From Glandiceps talaboti (Eukaryota; Hemichordata; Enteropneusta; Spengelidae): a DNA stretch of 42,500 nt. Below are positions 24,131 to 35,354 of this stretch, one piece after another. Position numbers and translations under genes: made by a program. Position 1 is the stretch's first letter. Every line of letters starts with the position of its first letter. Where the stretch lies: positions 25,541,949-25,584,448 of the forward strand of contig NC_135553.1 in assembly GCF_964340395.1 (NCBI RefSeq), in the 5' to 3' direction. The notes below the pieces were generated by a model, which made no database searches, was not told the DNA's origin, and saw nothing but the letters and a program-made list of their open reading frames with translations.

Positions 24131-25295
24131 GAGAAATTCTTTGCTATCAATATTTATGTTCCCACAGGTGGTACCAGGCCATTAGTTTAATTATCTGACT
24201 TTGTAACAGATGCTTATCACCCTGTTACAACCAGGCTATACATGTATTGATATACAATAGACGTCACACCCAATGATTGATGAACTTCAAATGGGAAATT
24301 GCTTTGATCTTAAATTGACACAATTCACATTGGTGTTGTTCTCAATGCAGTCTTAGATCTACTCATTGTATGGAATTGTTTCTGTAAAGAGATATCTTTG
24401 GATTGGATGCCATGGATAGCACTAGTCTAAGACAACTCTCAATGAACAAACATGTGGGTTCTTAATTTTCAAAAAAGAGTGGTATATGTAAGATTATAAA
24501 ATTCTGCAAGTCACCAGTTATGGTTCATACCATGATCACTAATTAAAATTTCACACACACAAAAAAATAGCATTTTGTTGAATTACATGTCTCAATGGTT
24601 TTGTCATATTGGGCCAGTAGTAGCCCAGAGGCTTGTTGTTGGTTTTTAAATGAGGATTTCTAGATTTTTGAAGTCTGTGGGCTAGTTCTAAAGGGTAACA
24701 ATGGTACTGTGTACTATTATGTAGCTGTATGCATTAATGCTACCTGAATATAAAGCCATCACTAATCCAAGATTATATACTAAAATTATGATATATGTGT
24801 AAGAAACTGTGAAAATTTTAATGTAAATTTTATGCCACTCTGTTACCATGGTACAGAGATCCTATTAGAACACTCAAGGCAAATTAATTTGTTGGACATT
24901 GATCAAACACATATTACTGATTACATTGAAGCTGAAAGACAAGGACACGTCATTCATATGCATGCCTGGGTGGTTTTTTGCAACACGAACTGTATATTTT
25001 GTAGGTTTCCTCAATTTATTAGTTAGGAATTAGTGCCCGTGGTGATATGCTATCTTCTTTGTATCTTGCCCATTGACCACACCTATTAAAACATTCCAGT
25101 AAAGAAACTCTATGTCATCAATGCTAGTATAGAATTGGCATACCAATCAACTATAAGATGTCAGTTAGACTCATCCATGTCGAAAAGACCACACAACCTC
25201 GGTAAGCATCATTAAAGGTGCAAAAAATGTGCAACAATTTGTAAAAATAAATCCCGCAGTTACCCACTACTCACTTGTGACCACAGACTTCATCA
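24131..25295. other. Intron 1 segment with nothing recognised
   Basis: No exon, RNA gene or repeat supported. The small open frame at 24832-25026 is unremarkable. Confidence 0.5.
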
Positions 25296-25400
25296 AGTTA
25301 GTTTTAGTTTTGATTGGTCTGGACTGATAGATCATTCCGTCCAAGAACACTTACATTAGTTAGTTTTAGTTTTGATTGGTCTGGACTGATAGATCATTTA
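25296..25400. repeat. 62-bp direct duplication
   Basis: AGTTAGTTTTAGTTTTGATT followed by GGTCTGGACTGATAGATCATT occurs at about 25296 and again at about 25358 without visible mismatch over about 40 bp. Confidence 0.9.
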
Positions 25401-25610
25401 GGTAGTTTGTATGATGGAATGTTTTTGTGACTAAGTTGTCGGGTCATGCAGGCTGATACTGTCATCTCTATCAGTATGAGAGATTGTGTAATATACCAGG
25501 TACTAGTATTTCCAATCTTTGATATGGTAATCTAAGTTGCAAGATAGCATGTATCTAGAATGTTTCAACTTTAATAGATGATGACAATGATAATAATTAC
25601 AACATATAGC

Positions 25611-25637
25611 TCATCATCGTCATCATCATCATCATCG

Positions 25638-25700
<63 letters not shown>

Positions 25701-25840
25701 CCACCACCACCACCACCAGTGACCACAACCACCACCACAACCAGTAACCACCACCATCACCACCAGTGACCACCACAACCACTACCAACAGTGACCACCA
25801 CCACCACCACCACCACCACCACCACCACCACCACCAGTGA
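25611..25840. repeat. ATC then ACC trinucleotide microsatellites
   Basis: An (ATC)n tract with a few TCG interruptions runs from 25611 to about 25698 and passes into (ACC)n, broken by CAGTGACC units, to 25840. Apparent Ser/Pro, Thr or Met/Val homopolymer frames on both strands are translations of this tract. Confidence 0.95.
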
Positions 25841-26200
25841 CATCATGACCAACTCTCTGAAGTTCCATAATCACAATACCACTACTATTGTATCCACTAC
25901 CACCACCAATACCACTACTACTGTATCCACCACAAGGCAACAAAAAACACCATCAACAGAAATCACCACAAAAGCAACTGCAAAACCAGAAAAAAAACCA
26001 GAAATACCAAAATTGCCACTAATAATATCTGGCACTACCATTGGCCTAACAAAAACACGCCACAAAAAAACATAATATTACTACTGTTACAATTACCATC
26101 GATACAACAAAAAACACCATAACAACTAAAATTACCACTAATAACAGCTAGTATCACTAACCCCACCACAAGATCTAATAGCATATTAAACTCCATTAAC
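25841..26200. repeat. Decayed ACC-derived AC-rich tract
   Basis: For about 350 bp after the pure microsatellite, the + strand stays rich in A and C and very poor in G. ACCACTACTA, CACCACAA and ACAAAAAACACCAT motifs recur. This looks like an old, mutated extension of the trinucleotide repeat. Confidence 0.6.
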
Positions 26201-27039
26201 ATAAAATAATTCTCTTGTATAGACTCCATTATCAACACAATATACCAATGCTGTACAGTAGTATATGTATACACAGTGGGAGATGTGTACTTGTGATGGG
26301 TTATCTGTTTCCTTTTGGTGTCATTGCAATAATGCTAACAGACAGGACATGTGCATAAGTTGACTGTGAATGTAGCACTGGTATTTGATATTGTAATTAG
26401 AAGTCAAAACAAGTTGTCTACTCTACTGAAGGTTAGAATATCCAAGCATGTCAATACATTCTAGTAGGTTGTTAGTTCATAGATGTGGAACAGAAGAACT
26501 GATTTATAGCAAAGGAAGGGCACATATTCCAGCCAAAAATATTTGGCATGATTGGAAAAATATGTTGCAAGGAAAATAATGTAATTAGATTATGCTATAC
26601 AGGACAATTTTGATGTCATCCAACATATACGATCCTTGCAAGTAACTCTCAAGCTGCTAAGGTCACCTTATTGTACAGCATATATTTGATCCCTGGTTTG
26701 TTAAATGTCTTTATGAATAACTTTACTATAATTTATAGCAATATGTACATAAACCCATGCATTTGTAAATTGACAAAATATTCTCAAGTGTAAAATAATG
26801 TTTATCTATAACAATACAACCAACATTAGAGAAATCAAAAGATTATTGTTTTATGGATTCTACAAAATGTCATTCTGGGATTCAGTGAATATTGAGTCTC
26901 CTATAAATAGGACTCCTTGAACACAGACTAATTATGGAGCCATACATTGCCAATTCATGTGACAAATTCAAACTACTATGTTGATGTAGTTACATACCAC
27001 ATCAAGTATACCCACATAAGGCCACTTTATAAAAGTTGT
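26201..27039. other. Intron 1 segment with nothing recognised
   Basis: AT-rich intronic sequence with no supported feature. Confidence 0.5.
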
Positions 27040-27202
27040 GCTAGTCTTACTTTACTTTGTTCTTTTTGTAATACAGCTATTTTTTGACATTTGATTACCA
27101 GCCTTTCCTGTGTCCGACATGATATTTGTAAATGTTTGTACATAAGAAGAGTGGCCGAAAGTACTCATTAAATGATTATTGATTGATTGATTGATTGATT
27201 GT
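27040..27202 (+). mobile_element. Probable 3' tail of a non-LTR retrotransposon or SINE
   Basis: The sequence reads TGTACATAAGAAGAGTGGCC, then GAAAGTACTCATTAAATGAT, and ends in about six GATT units (27178-27202). A 3' end closing in a short simple-repeat tail directly after AT-rich 3' UTR-like sequence is typical of 5'-truncated LINEs and their SINEs. No reverse transcriptase is left. The left limit is a guess. A plain (GATT)n microsatellite beside unique sequence is the alternative. Confidence 0.45.
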
Positions 27203-27424
27203 GGTTTATAACACCTTATACAACCCTTAACACTGAAGCAAAGCACTTTCTCTATGTGCCACATTCATCTATAGCATTGTATCAAGTGAAAACGTATACA
27301 CTTTTATTTGCTAGCCTAGTATGTAGCCTTTCTAACTGTAATCAATTTGTAAAAAAAGTTTTCTGCTTAAGAGCAGCAGACTGATTACAGTGAATGATAG
27401 TTTACACTCTAGGCATTAACTATT

Positions 27425-27510
27425 CACTTACTTTGCACTGCTAACATTGTTTACATTCTAGTGAATGACTATTTACTTACTTTGCACTGCTAACATTGTT
27501 TACAGATTGA
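27425..27510. repeat. 50-bp direct duplication
   Basis: CTTACTTTGCACTGCTAACA followed by TTGTTTACA occurs at about 27427 and about 27477. The two are identical over about 29 bp, separated by a GTGAATGACTATTTA spacer. Confidence 0.85.
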
Positions 27511-30190
27511 TTACACTGAGAGGTACCACATATACAGGGCTGATGAAACCATATACTTTTATACTTGATATGAATCCATAAACGATTGTGACAAATCATG
27601 GACATTTTTTACTTGAGTGTTACAGGTTGTATTTTTTTATGAAGTCCAAAACAGATTCATAGTTTAGTTTTAATTTATTGTGACAGTACTATACCATTAA
27701 AAAAGACTTAGCGCTATGTTAATAAGTGGTTTCTGACTACATGGCACGACTTGAGGAACAATACTATAATTATCTGTACCATATTATCTGCATGGCTTGG
27801 CTTCAAGAACATTTACCTCTGTACATTTGATGAAAACCAGAGATGAGATGACCAACACAACAGATCAATGATAGACCTATAGACAGACATATAGAAAGCA
27901 TTGCCTAGTGATGCAAAATGGGCACAAGAGAATGGGCCTGCAAGTATTTGTCAGTCGATGTTTTCACGTTAAAGTCTCAGCTAATCCTTTTATGTAAACA
28001 CTGAGTTTCTTCAACCATGACGATGTGTCCTCTATTCAGGAGAACGACTAAACAATTCAACGTGTGGAAGAAGAAGGCAGCAGTTCCACAGCTGATCATA
28101 AAAACGTACACTGTGAATGAAAAATCACCATGAGGTGAAGGCTGCAGTCATTCTTGTCATCTGTCAAACAAAGTGAGCTGAATTGCTCTAGCTACTCATT
28201 TTCTTTCTCAACTATTCCCAGTGAATACAGGGATAGTTGTTGTTTGTCTAACTGCGCATAGTCTGTTTAATAAGAAATATTACCCAATATATCAGCAACT
28301 AAAGTTGACTCGTATCCACATAATCCCTTGTAAAGCTACATGTCGTGCGGTATTCACAAATCTCTGTGTTACCGGAGAACAAAGGCACTCGTCTACATTT
28401 TGAGCATACTTCTGTATGCTACCATGGCAATGGTCACAAAATAATCACCACACATAGTTTCAATAACTTGTTCCCAGGTGAAAAGTTTTTTGGATTTGAT
28501 TCTTCAGAACTGATGAAGCATGGGTGACAGAAGGGGGGAGGGGGACCAAAACTTTATGTACATGTAGGCTGAAAGAATAGATTGGAAATCTTTGGTTTCA
28601 TTTGAGCTGTGTTAGAATATATAGTTCACTCGCTTTTGAATTCCGTTTCCGTTGTTGAGTGTCATGACTTGTAAGTTCTTTTTATTAAAAGACATGCAAG
28701 ATTATTGATAGGAAAACATGTTTTTAAATAGAAATACTAACTCTTACATTGCTTACATTTTCTAGGGGTTTTTGACACAGAAAAGTCACTATTAGTACAT
28801 TTCTGTATTCATCTGTGATACATTCTCACAAACCAGAGCTGTTATTTCTGCTTTCACTACACAGCGAAATAACAAAGTACGTCTTGGATAGTGCCGTAAA
28901 AGAGGCTATGGTTTATGACTATTCTGTGATGTATTTTGTTGTTGTTGTATTTTTGGAACACCAGAACAATAATATTAGTCGAAACCTTTGGCAATATTTG
29001 CTTGTGTTTTTGTCATAACACACTTTGTAACTATGAAAGGGAGGTAAAGAACAACAACAAACAAGCAAACTGTTTCATTTAACATCGTGTTCTAGAAGTG
29101 ATTTTTTTCGTTCAAACTTTTAGTAAGTGTTTCGATGGCCATGAATTTGAAACAGAGTCTATGTACAAATATTGTGTTGATTGTGATGAGTGACTTAGTA
29201 GTAAAAAAGCCTTCTTTGTTATCGTATAGATTACCAATTCACAGACATGCATTACCGTTGGCTAATACTAATACTAATTTTAGAAATTGTTCAATCACCT
29301 GGATGCTTGCATTTTGGGTGATAATATACAATGTATTATAATATTAATAGTCTAACTACTGTGTAGCATATTCTTATTTTTGTCTTTCTCATAAATGTTT
29401 GACACAACCTGAACATTTTATATTATATTATCTAGGAACAGACTCTTATATCAACCTACTCCTGTAACCTTGAAATGAATTCACACATCATACATGTATG
29501 GTCTCTTTATTTAGTATGTTCCAAAACTTAGATTCCTCTTTGTAATCTGATGTAGATGTAGATATGTTCAATTTCTGCATACAGTGTGTTATCGAATGTC
29601 TAAAATAAAATGACACTTAGTTTTCTATATGTATGTACTGTTTTCTTTTCATACAGTCTCAGTCTTGTGTGCATTTTCAAAAAACTTCAACATTCTTAAT
29701 CATGCAGTCTTAGTTTCTTTGTTTTACTTGTGTTCAAAATTTCATCTTTCTGGTAGTTCTAGACCGCTGGGCTTTCTTTGACATTAGGCAATGAAGGTCA
29801 CGTTGCACATTAAAAGTTTAGAGCATTTACACTGGAGTTGTATCCCAGAGGTACTATCATCCACAGCTTTTGTTTGACAACATTGCCGAGACAGAATTAT
29901 CTCCTGATCTTTCTACAAGTACAAGACTAGTAATTCTGTAGTTTTAGCTGTTTTCTTGACTTCAGTTTCTTCATACAGTACTAAGTTGTGGAATATCTAA
30001 ACTAATAATTTCCTGTACGATATACATCATGTATGTTTCCTTTTCTTACTGTGTTATGTTTTATGCGGATTTTTGAAAAACTTGATAACGTAGGTAGTAG
30101 ATAAACAATACGTCCGATGTTCTGTCATTATGCCTGCTAGAGTTCCAAATCTGGTTTAAGGTATCTGCAGTAAATGGATAGTCAATTTTC
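27511..30190. other. Intron 1 segment with a small CpG-richer patch
   Basis: No exon or RNA gene supported. 28010-28400 contains about ten CpG, clearly more than the surrounding intron. Elsewhere AT-rich and CpG-poor. Confidence 0.45.
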
Positions 30191-30493
30191 CGGTTCCAAG
30201 ATGCATTGTGCAAGGATGGCTTTTATGTTGTTACAGTTAGTCTTGTTTTGTCTTTACTACAGTTGAAATAACATTTTTATCAGGAAATGATGGAAAGACA
30301 TGTTGACCTCTTTGATTATAAGTGATTTTATAGAACAAAGACTAAACACCAGCAATGACTGAGAGGGATTTTACGGGTGAACACAGGGTACGATCAGGTG
30401 ACAACAATCCCCCAGAGTAGCGCGTGCAAACCCCTCAGCGCATACACAGTACATGCCCTTGTATGGATAGACGCACAATGCATCTTGGAACCG
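30191..30493. repeat. 303-bp region bounded by 21-bp perfect inverted repeats
   Basis: The left arm 30191-30211 (CGGTTCCAAG, ATGCATTGTG, C) and right arm 30473-30493 are exact reverse complements. The pairing stops at both ends of the 21 bp. The enclosed and adjoining DNA is CpG-richer than the surrounding intron. It could be a small DNA transposon remnant. No target duplication or ORF confirms this. Confidence 0.55.
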
Positions 30494-31005
30494 ACAATAG
30501 GTCTATACACAAATGGCTGTGAATGTCCAACCAGGTTTCACATTGTAAAGTATACTTCATTTATGGACTTCAAGACTCAAGTGACTGCAACACTTATGAC
30601 AAACACTGTGACATCTCACACTCCTGGAATAGACATCAGATGTAGTTTGGTTAACTGATCTGTAGTTTTACCTCATATTTTTAAAACAATTTTTGTCTTT
30701 TTGACTCGACCTTTAGTATCAGTATCAGTATGGTGTGCACATTTTCATCTCTTCCCCCTCCCCGACATTTTTAATTGACTGTAAGTTTAACCTATATCTA
30801 CCATCTCTGATTTAGTGTTTATTACTTACAAAGACAATATTGATTTATTTCTGACTGTTGCAGCCAGTTGTTTTTTTCTATTGAGGCATAGTCTATTTGT
30901 TTGATTTGTAGATTGAATATTTGATTCAGTTACATGTAAATTATAAGTTAAGAGTACCTGGCATACATTTTGTTGGCCCCCTTACCTTCTTCACACCTTA
31001 GCCTG
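30494..31005. other. Intron 1 segment with nothing recognised
   Basis: The open frame 30377-30658 overlaps this part but has no recognisable domain. Otherwise AT-rich. Confidence 0.45.
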
Positions 31006-31215
31006 AGGTGATGATCACCTCTCTCAGTCTTTGTGATTCGCTTAAAATCTATTTCACTTCTGATAGGTCTGTTTTGTATCTTTGTGATTTGCATAAAATC
31101 TATCTCACTTCTGATTGGCGTGTTCTGCTTCTTTACAGTTTGCATAAAATCTGTCTCACTTCTGATTGGTCATCTCTGTTGCTGTGTGATTTGTATAGTA
31201 TCTAACTTCTGATTA
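31006..31215. repeat. Degenerate tandem repeat, 51-bp period, about four copies
   Basis: The unit contains TTTG(T/C)ATAAAATCTATCTCA and CTTCTGATTGG. Repeats begin near 31037, 31088 and 31139, with a degenerate fourth near 31190. Because 51 is divisible by 3, a 17-residue pseudo-repeat appears in translation, which I do not regard as protein. Confidence 0.85.
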
Positions 31216-31734
31216 GCTATCCAATAAACTACTATTTGAAACCATATACTATGTTTCAGACTTCAGACTTCAGATGAAAGTCCTTAAAATATACATGTAA
31301 TAATGTATCACATTGTGCTATATGATATTGAGAATTCTGATAGTTATATGAAACAGGTGAAGGAATATAAGTTAATTTACATTTTGTGTACATTGTGACA
31401 TGTGGTTGCAAGGATGTTGTTTAACCACAGAATACCTGTGATGGAGTTTGGTGGACTGGAACAATAATATATTAGAACATGTTGTTATCATTGAACATGG
31501 CAACATCATATGATGTTTGATGGTTTACATGTAATGATATCAAATTATCAGTTTCTTCCCATCTCACAATGATGTAACCAAATTGATAAGATAGCAGTAT
31601 CCATAATCCTGATGGTGATATGTATTGTGTCATCATTATTGAACTTTTGATTTTTGGAAAATGATAAAAATATTTGTGGCTCAGTTGAGGTAGTGAGAGT
31701 ATTAATGAATAAATGAATCAGGATTGAATGAATG
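31216..31734. other. Intron 1 segment with nothing recognised
   Basis: AT-rich intronic DNA. No supported feature. Confidence 0.5.
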
Positions 31735-32070
31735 AAGAAGTGAGTTAGTGTGTCAGTCAGTCACTCAGTCAGTCAGTCAGTCAATGTGTAAGTGTGTGAC
31801 CGAGTCAGTCAGTCAGTCAGTCAGATAGTCAGTTAGTTAGTCAGTCAGTCAGTCAATGTATGAGTAAGTCAATGTGTGAGTGAGTGAGTGAGTGAGTGAG
31901 TGAGTGAGTCAGTCAGTCTGTCAGTCAATGTGTGAGTGAGTGAGTGAGTGAGTGAGTGAGTGAGTAAGTCAGTCAGTGATCAGTCAGTCATGACAGTCAG
32001 TCAGTCAGTCAGTCAGCCAGTGATCAGTCAGTCAGTGATCAGTCAGTCATGACAGTCAGTCAGTCTGACA
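31735..32070. repeat. Mixed TCAG/GTGA tetranucleotide microsatellite
   Basis: Blocks of (CAGT)n alternate with blocks of (GTGA)n, with CAATGTGTGAG junctions near 31780, 31865 and 31925. CAGTGATCAGTCAGTC variants recur near 31975, 32020 and 32035, indicating larger duplications within the tract. Confidence 0.95.
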
Positions 32071-32536
32071 TGTCTCTTGTCTAGAAATTTCCCAATTCTT
32101 GTTGTTTTCTTGGGGTGTGTATACATAAGATACACTGATGGCCTTCAACCTTTGCAATATCTTTATCGGAACAGTCAACAAGATTTGACTTGCTGTTGTT
32201 TAAGATTGGATAGCTGATATCAATGTATAGTTATTATCAGGATCACATTGATGAAATCTTGTCTGGTCCTAGACCTGGAGAACATTGCATAACTACTATG
32301 TCTGTGTTCATAGATAACTACCAATATCCAAGAGTTTCTGGCTTAGAAGAATAACCATATTTCTACCACAAGCAAGCCAGGTTGGATGCTTTCAAACAAA
32401 AAATATGGGTTTTATGCTTTTGTGTTCTATTCATGTCAACATACATTTTTGTATTCTGTTGTGTATGAAATATGAGTCAAATATTCCCAATTTTCCCACT
32501 TTTTCATAAATTCAGGTTGAATAGGTATAAATACAT
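32071..32536. other. Intron 1 segment with nothing recognised
   Basis: AT-rich intronic DNA. No supported feature. Confidence 0.5.
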
Positions 32537-32675
32537 TACTCCCCAATATTTGTTTCCATTCACCTGGAAAAATGGCCTCAGGTATTTGTCACTATTTGTC
32601 CATAGACTTGTACTGACAAGGCTCCATAGTTTACTTCTATTTTCCTTGGCTGAACAAAGAAAAATATTGGGGTTA
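32537..32675. mobile_element. Foldback repeat family, copy 4 (head only)
   Basis: CCCCAATATTTGTTTCCATT then CACCTGGAAAAATGGCCT on the left mirrors ATTTTCCTTGGCTGAACA then AAGAAAAATATTGGGG on the right, with TTTGTCACTA in the middle as in copy 1. The roughly 200-bp tail seen in copies 1-3 is not evident downstream, which suggests that the palindromic head is the mobile unit. Confidence 0.65.
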
Positions 32676-33230
32676 AATATCTAAATGTCTGGCAAGTTCA
32701 TTTCAAATAGGTTTGATATTTGGTAGTGAGGTTCAAAAAGGTGTCTAGATGAAAATTAATCAATGTTATCATTTAGATATTGAAATTTAATTTTGGTCAG
32801 AGACTTAAAACTTAATTTATATAAATATAAATATATATATGACTGACTATTTTTTTTAAGATATGACTTTAAAGTATGACATTGTTCATTTGTGCTACAA
32901 CACCATAGGAGCTATTTTTATGAAATTGAAAAAAAAATATCGAGAATAATTAAATGAGGACCAAATCTTTAACAGGTTTAAGCAGTGTACATGTAAAGAT
33001 ACATGAATGATCCATACCAGTTTTTACTACCACTAAAACTTTACTATTTATACATAAAGTTAGACTAAAAACCCTCAACACCTCAGACAATTTGCAGTGT
33101 ATATTTATAAATCAGTCCGACTTTAAAGAAAACGTTTCACTTCACATAATATGTTTCAATTTGATATTTATTGTTCCCTTCCATGTATGTATGTCAACTT
33201 TCTATTTTTTGTTTTATTATATATTGTGAG
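32676..33230. other. Intron 1 segment with nothing recognised
   Basis: AT-rich intronic DNA. No supported feature. Confidence 0.5.
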
Positions 33231-33235
33231 CTGAT

Positions 33236-33261
33236 GACAACATAAATTCATTTATGTTGTC
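33236..33261. repeat. Perfect hairpin, 11-bp arms, 4-base loop
   Basis: GACAACATAAA, TTCA, TTTATGTTGTC. Flanking sequence (ATATATTG on the left, CAATATAT on the right near 33283) hints at weaker outer pairing, so this may be the centre of an old foldback element. Confidence 0.7.
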
Positions 33262-33505
33262 TATAATCTCATACAAAGCAATATATAGCTCATATCGTTG
33301 AAAAATTTGGAATTTCTTGAGTCATTTTTGTACAATACTGTTTTTTTTTGTTAACGAGCATTGGTACACTGTGTGAAGGAGAGTAAATTCCAAATGAGAG
33401 TCTGTATGGTATGTTTGTAGACAGGCTATTACAAAACAATTGTAAGTAAGGTAATTAAATGCCAGCTGTTTAGAATGAAAGTAACACATTAACTAGTCTA
33501 GTTCC

Positions 33506-33621
33506 TATACCGTATCCTATACCGTACCGTATCGTTACGATTATACCTTCACTCACACTAACTGTGGTTAGACCAAATCGTTACGATTATACCTTCACTC
33601 ACACTAACTGTGGTTAGACCA
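33506..33621. repeat. 46-bp duplication next to a short ATACCGTATCC repeat
   Basis: ATCGTTACGATTATACCTTC continuing to GTGGTTAGACCA occurs at 33531-33576 and again at 33577-33621 with no visible mismatch. Just upstream, CTATACCGTATC and ACCGTACCGTATC form a short degenerate repeat. It is CpG-bearing, unlike its surroundings. Confidence 0.9.
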
Positions 33622-34060
33622 CAGTTGGTATCCAGACTACACACTATAGCTAATGTCATTAGATTTTGTTCCAATCATGATGTTTTGTTCAAATTGCGCT
33701 TTCCTTCACCCTTTCCTATTTAAAGGGCAGAAGATACGTGTGCACCTCTTTGGGGGATACTTTTTGTTGTTAATAAATAGCAGCCTACAGTATGTATACT
33801 TCTACATATACTTACAAACATAAACATAATAATATAGGGATAGTTGAATGTCACTTGCAATTCGCAGAACCCATAATACCTGATACTTAGGCATTAATAT
33901 ACTGTAATGAATCATGATATAATTTAGTTTATTTATACTGAAATGTAGAGGAAACCCCTAATTAGGCAAGATACCAACTGTGATAACAATGCCAGAAGAA
34001 GACAGTTTTTAATGCCATTGAAGATATACTGTAACATCAACATTTACAATGAAATTAAAT
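33622..34060. other. Intron 1 segment with nothing recognised
   Basis: AT-rich intronic DNA. No supported feature. Confidence 0.5.
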
Positions 34061-34359
34061 AACTGTGATTTTCAAGATAAAGTCAATTGATAACACCCCT
34101 GTATATACTTTATAAAGAATTACAGTCTTTGGAAAGTTCAATCAATGGCAGTTGTGGTATCTGACATTACAGGAGGTCATAAAATACAATGAGTCAGTAT
34201 GTAGAGTGAGTGAAGTTGACCTTATTAGAAACACTAGTTTTATAGACAATCTTGCAATACAATGGATTGAATCTTAGACTGAGATTGAACACAAGACATC
34301 TATTTTATTGTTTATATACAAGGGTCTTATCAATTGAGTTTATCTTGAAAATCACAGTT
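34061..34359. mobile_element. 299-bp foldback (MITE-like) element with 47-bp inverted repeats
   Basis: The left arm 34061-34107 and right arm 34313-34359 are inverted repeats with 3 mismatches in 47 bp. The outer end is AACTGTGATTTTCAAGATAA. The roughly 205-bp interior has no ORF. Size and structure fit a non-autonomous DNA transposon. Flanking duplications are not clear. Confidence 0.75.
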
Positions 34360-35245
34360 GTGTCTATTCCTTTCATGCTGCTCATTTGAATGTCATTGTA
34401 TGTTATATTAAAGTCTTTGTAATCAAGGTTTTTAAGTGGTTTCACATTAAAGTTATTGTGCTGCTTTGATTAAGGTTGATATATTTTTTAAAACTATATT
34501 CACATTACCCAGATAATGGGTCTATAGTGGCATATTAGTGGAGGCATACATGTATACTCTATTGGAAGCAGATAGCTTGTACAAAACAGAATCCAGATCT
34601 AAGGTCATACCAAGGCCCTATTAGTCATCTGTTAATATCAACCTTTGCTGTGTGAAATTTAAGCAGAATGCTGGTTGCCAAAAGGAAAACTAGATTTTAT
34701 AAATGCAGGAAGAGGGCATAATGACCACAATGTTTGTTTAGGTAGAAAGAAACACTTGAAGGGGACAAGCTTTAATGCATACAGTCAATAAAAAATCACT
34801 TTACTATGACAAGTTAATTAACCCCCAATGGGCACCACCCAGAGGGGGCTGCTAAATCAATTTGGATCACTGTGAATCCGTTTGTTCACATAGAGCAGCT
34901 TCTGTGACATGTACAAGCCAGTAACTCTATTCAGATTTGTTCACATAATTTTTGTGTGTCTTTTACTAGACACAATCTGACAGGGCAGAATGGTGGCACG
35001 TACTACAAGATGTTGCCCTCAGTCTTGTTTCTGTGTGTATTTAGTGAGAATTTATTGGCTTATTGTTGAAATATTGATCTTAATATCATTCTTTAATAAG
35101 GTCAATTCCATTGGCAAGATATTTGTAACACATCACAAACGTTTGCAATTAAAACTCAGAGGTGCAGTTCAAGTGTCAAGTATCGTGAGGTTTTGTAATT
35201 CCTAAACAAGATACCCAATTTGACGTACAATTTCAAGATCAACGC
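34360..35245. other. Intron 1 segment with nothing recognised
   Basis: AT-rich intronic DNA. No supported feature. Confidence 0.5.
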
Positions 35246-35354
35246 AGTGTCAACCCACATACGTAAAGGTTCAAGTGTCCAACATGAGGTTTAACATGAA
35301 TTCACATAGTGTCAACCCACATACGTAAAGGTTCAAGTGTCCAACATGAGGTTT
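35246..35354. repeat. 62-bp direct duplication
   Basis: AGTGTCAACCCACATACGTA then AAGGTTCAAGTGTCCAACAT then GAGGTTT occurs at 35246 and at 35308, identical over about 46 bp, with a 15-bp spacer. It looks recent. Confidence 0.92.

Noticed and set aside
25791-26075. Thr-rich, mucin-like ORF
   Set aside because: It follows directly from the ACC microsatellite and its decayed AC-rich extension. No leader or exon boundaries.
30377-30658. 93-codon ORF in the CpG-richer patch
   Set aside because: No recognisable domain. It does not match the LRR pattern and lacks convincing splice sites in phase 2.
35246-35354. GGTTCAAGTGTCC resembling a tRNA B box
   Set aside because: No A box at the right distance and no cloverleaf could be folded. 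It is part of a plain 62-bp duplication.
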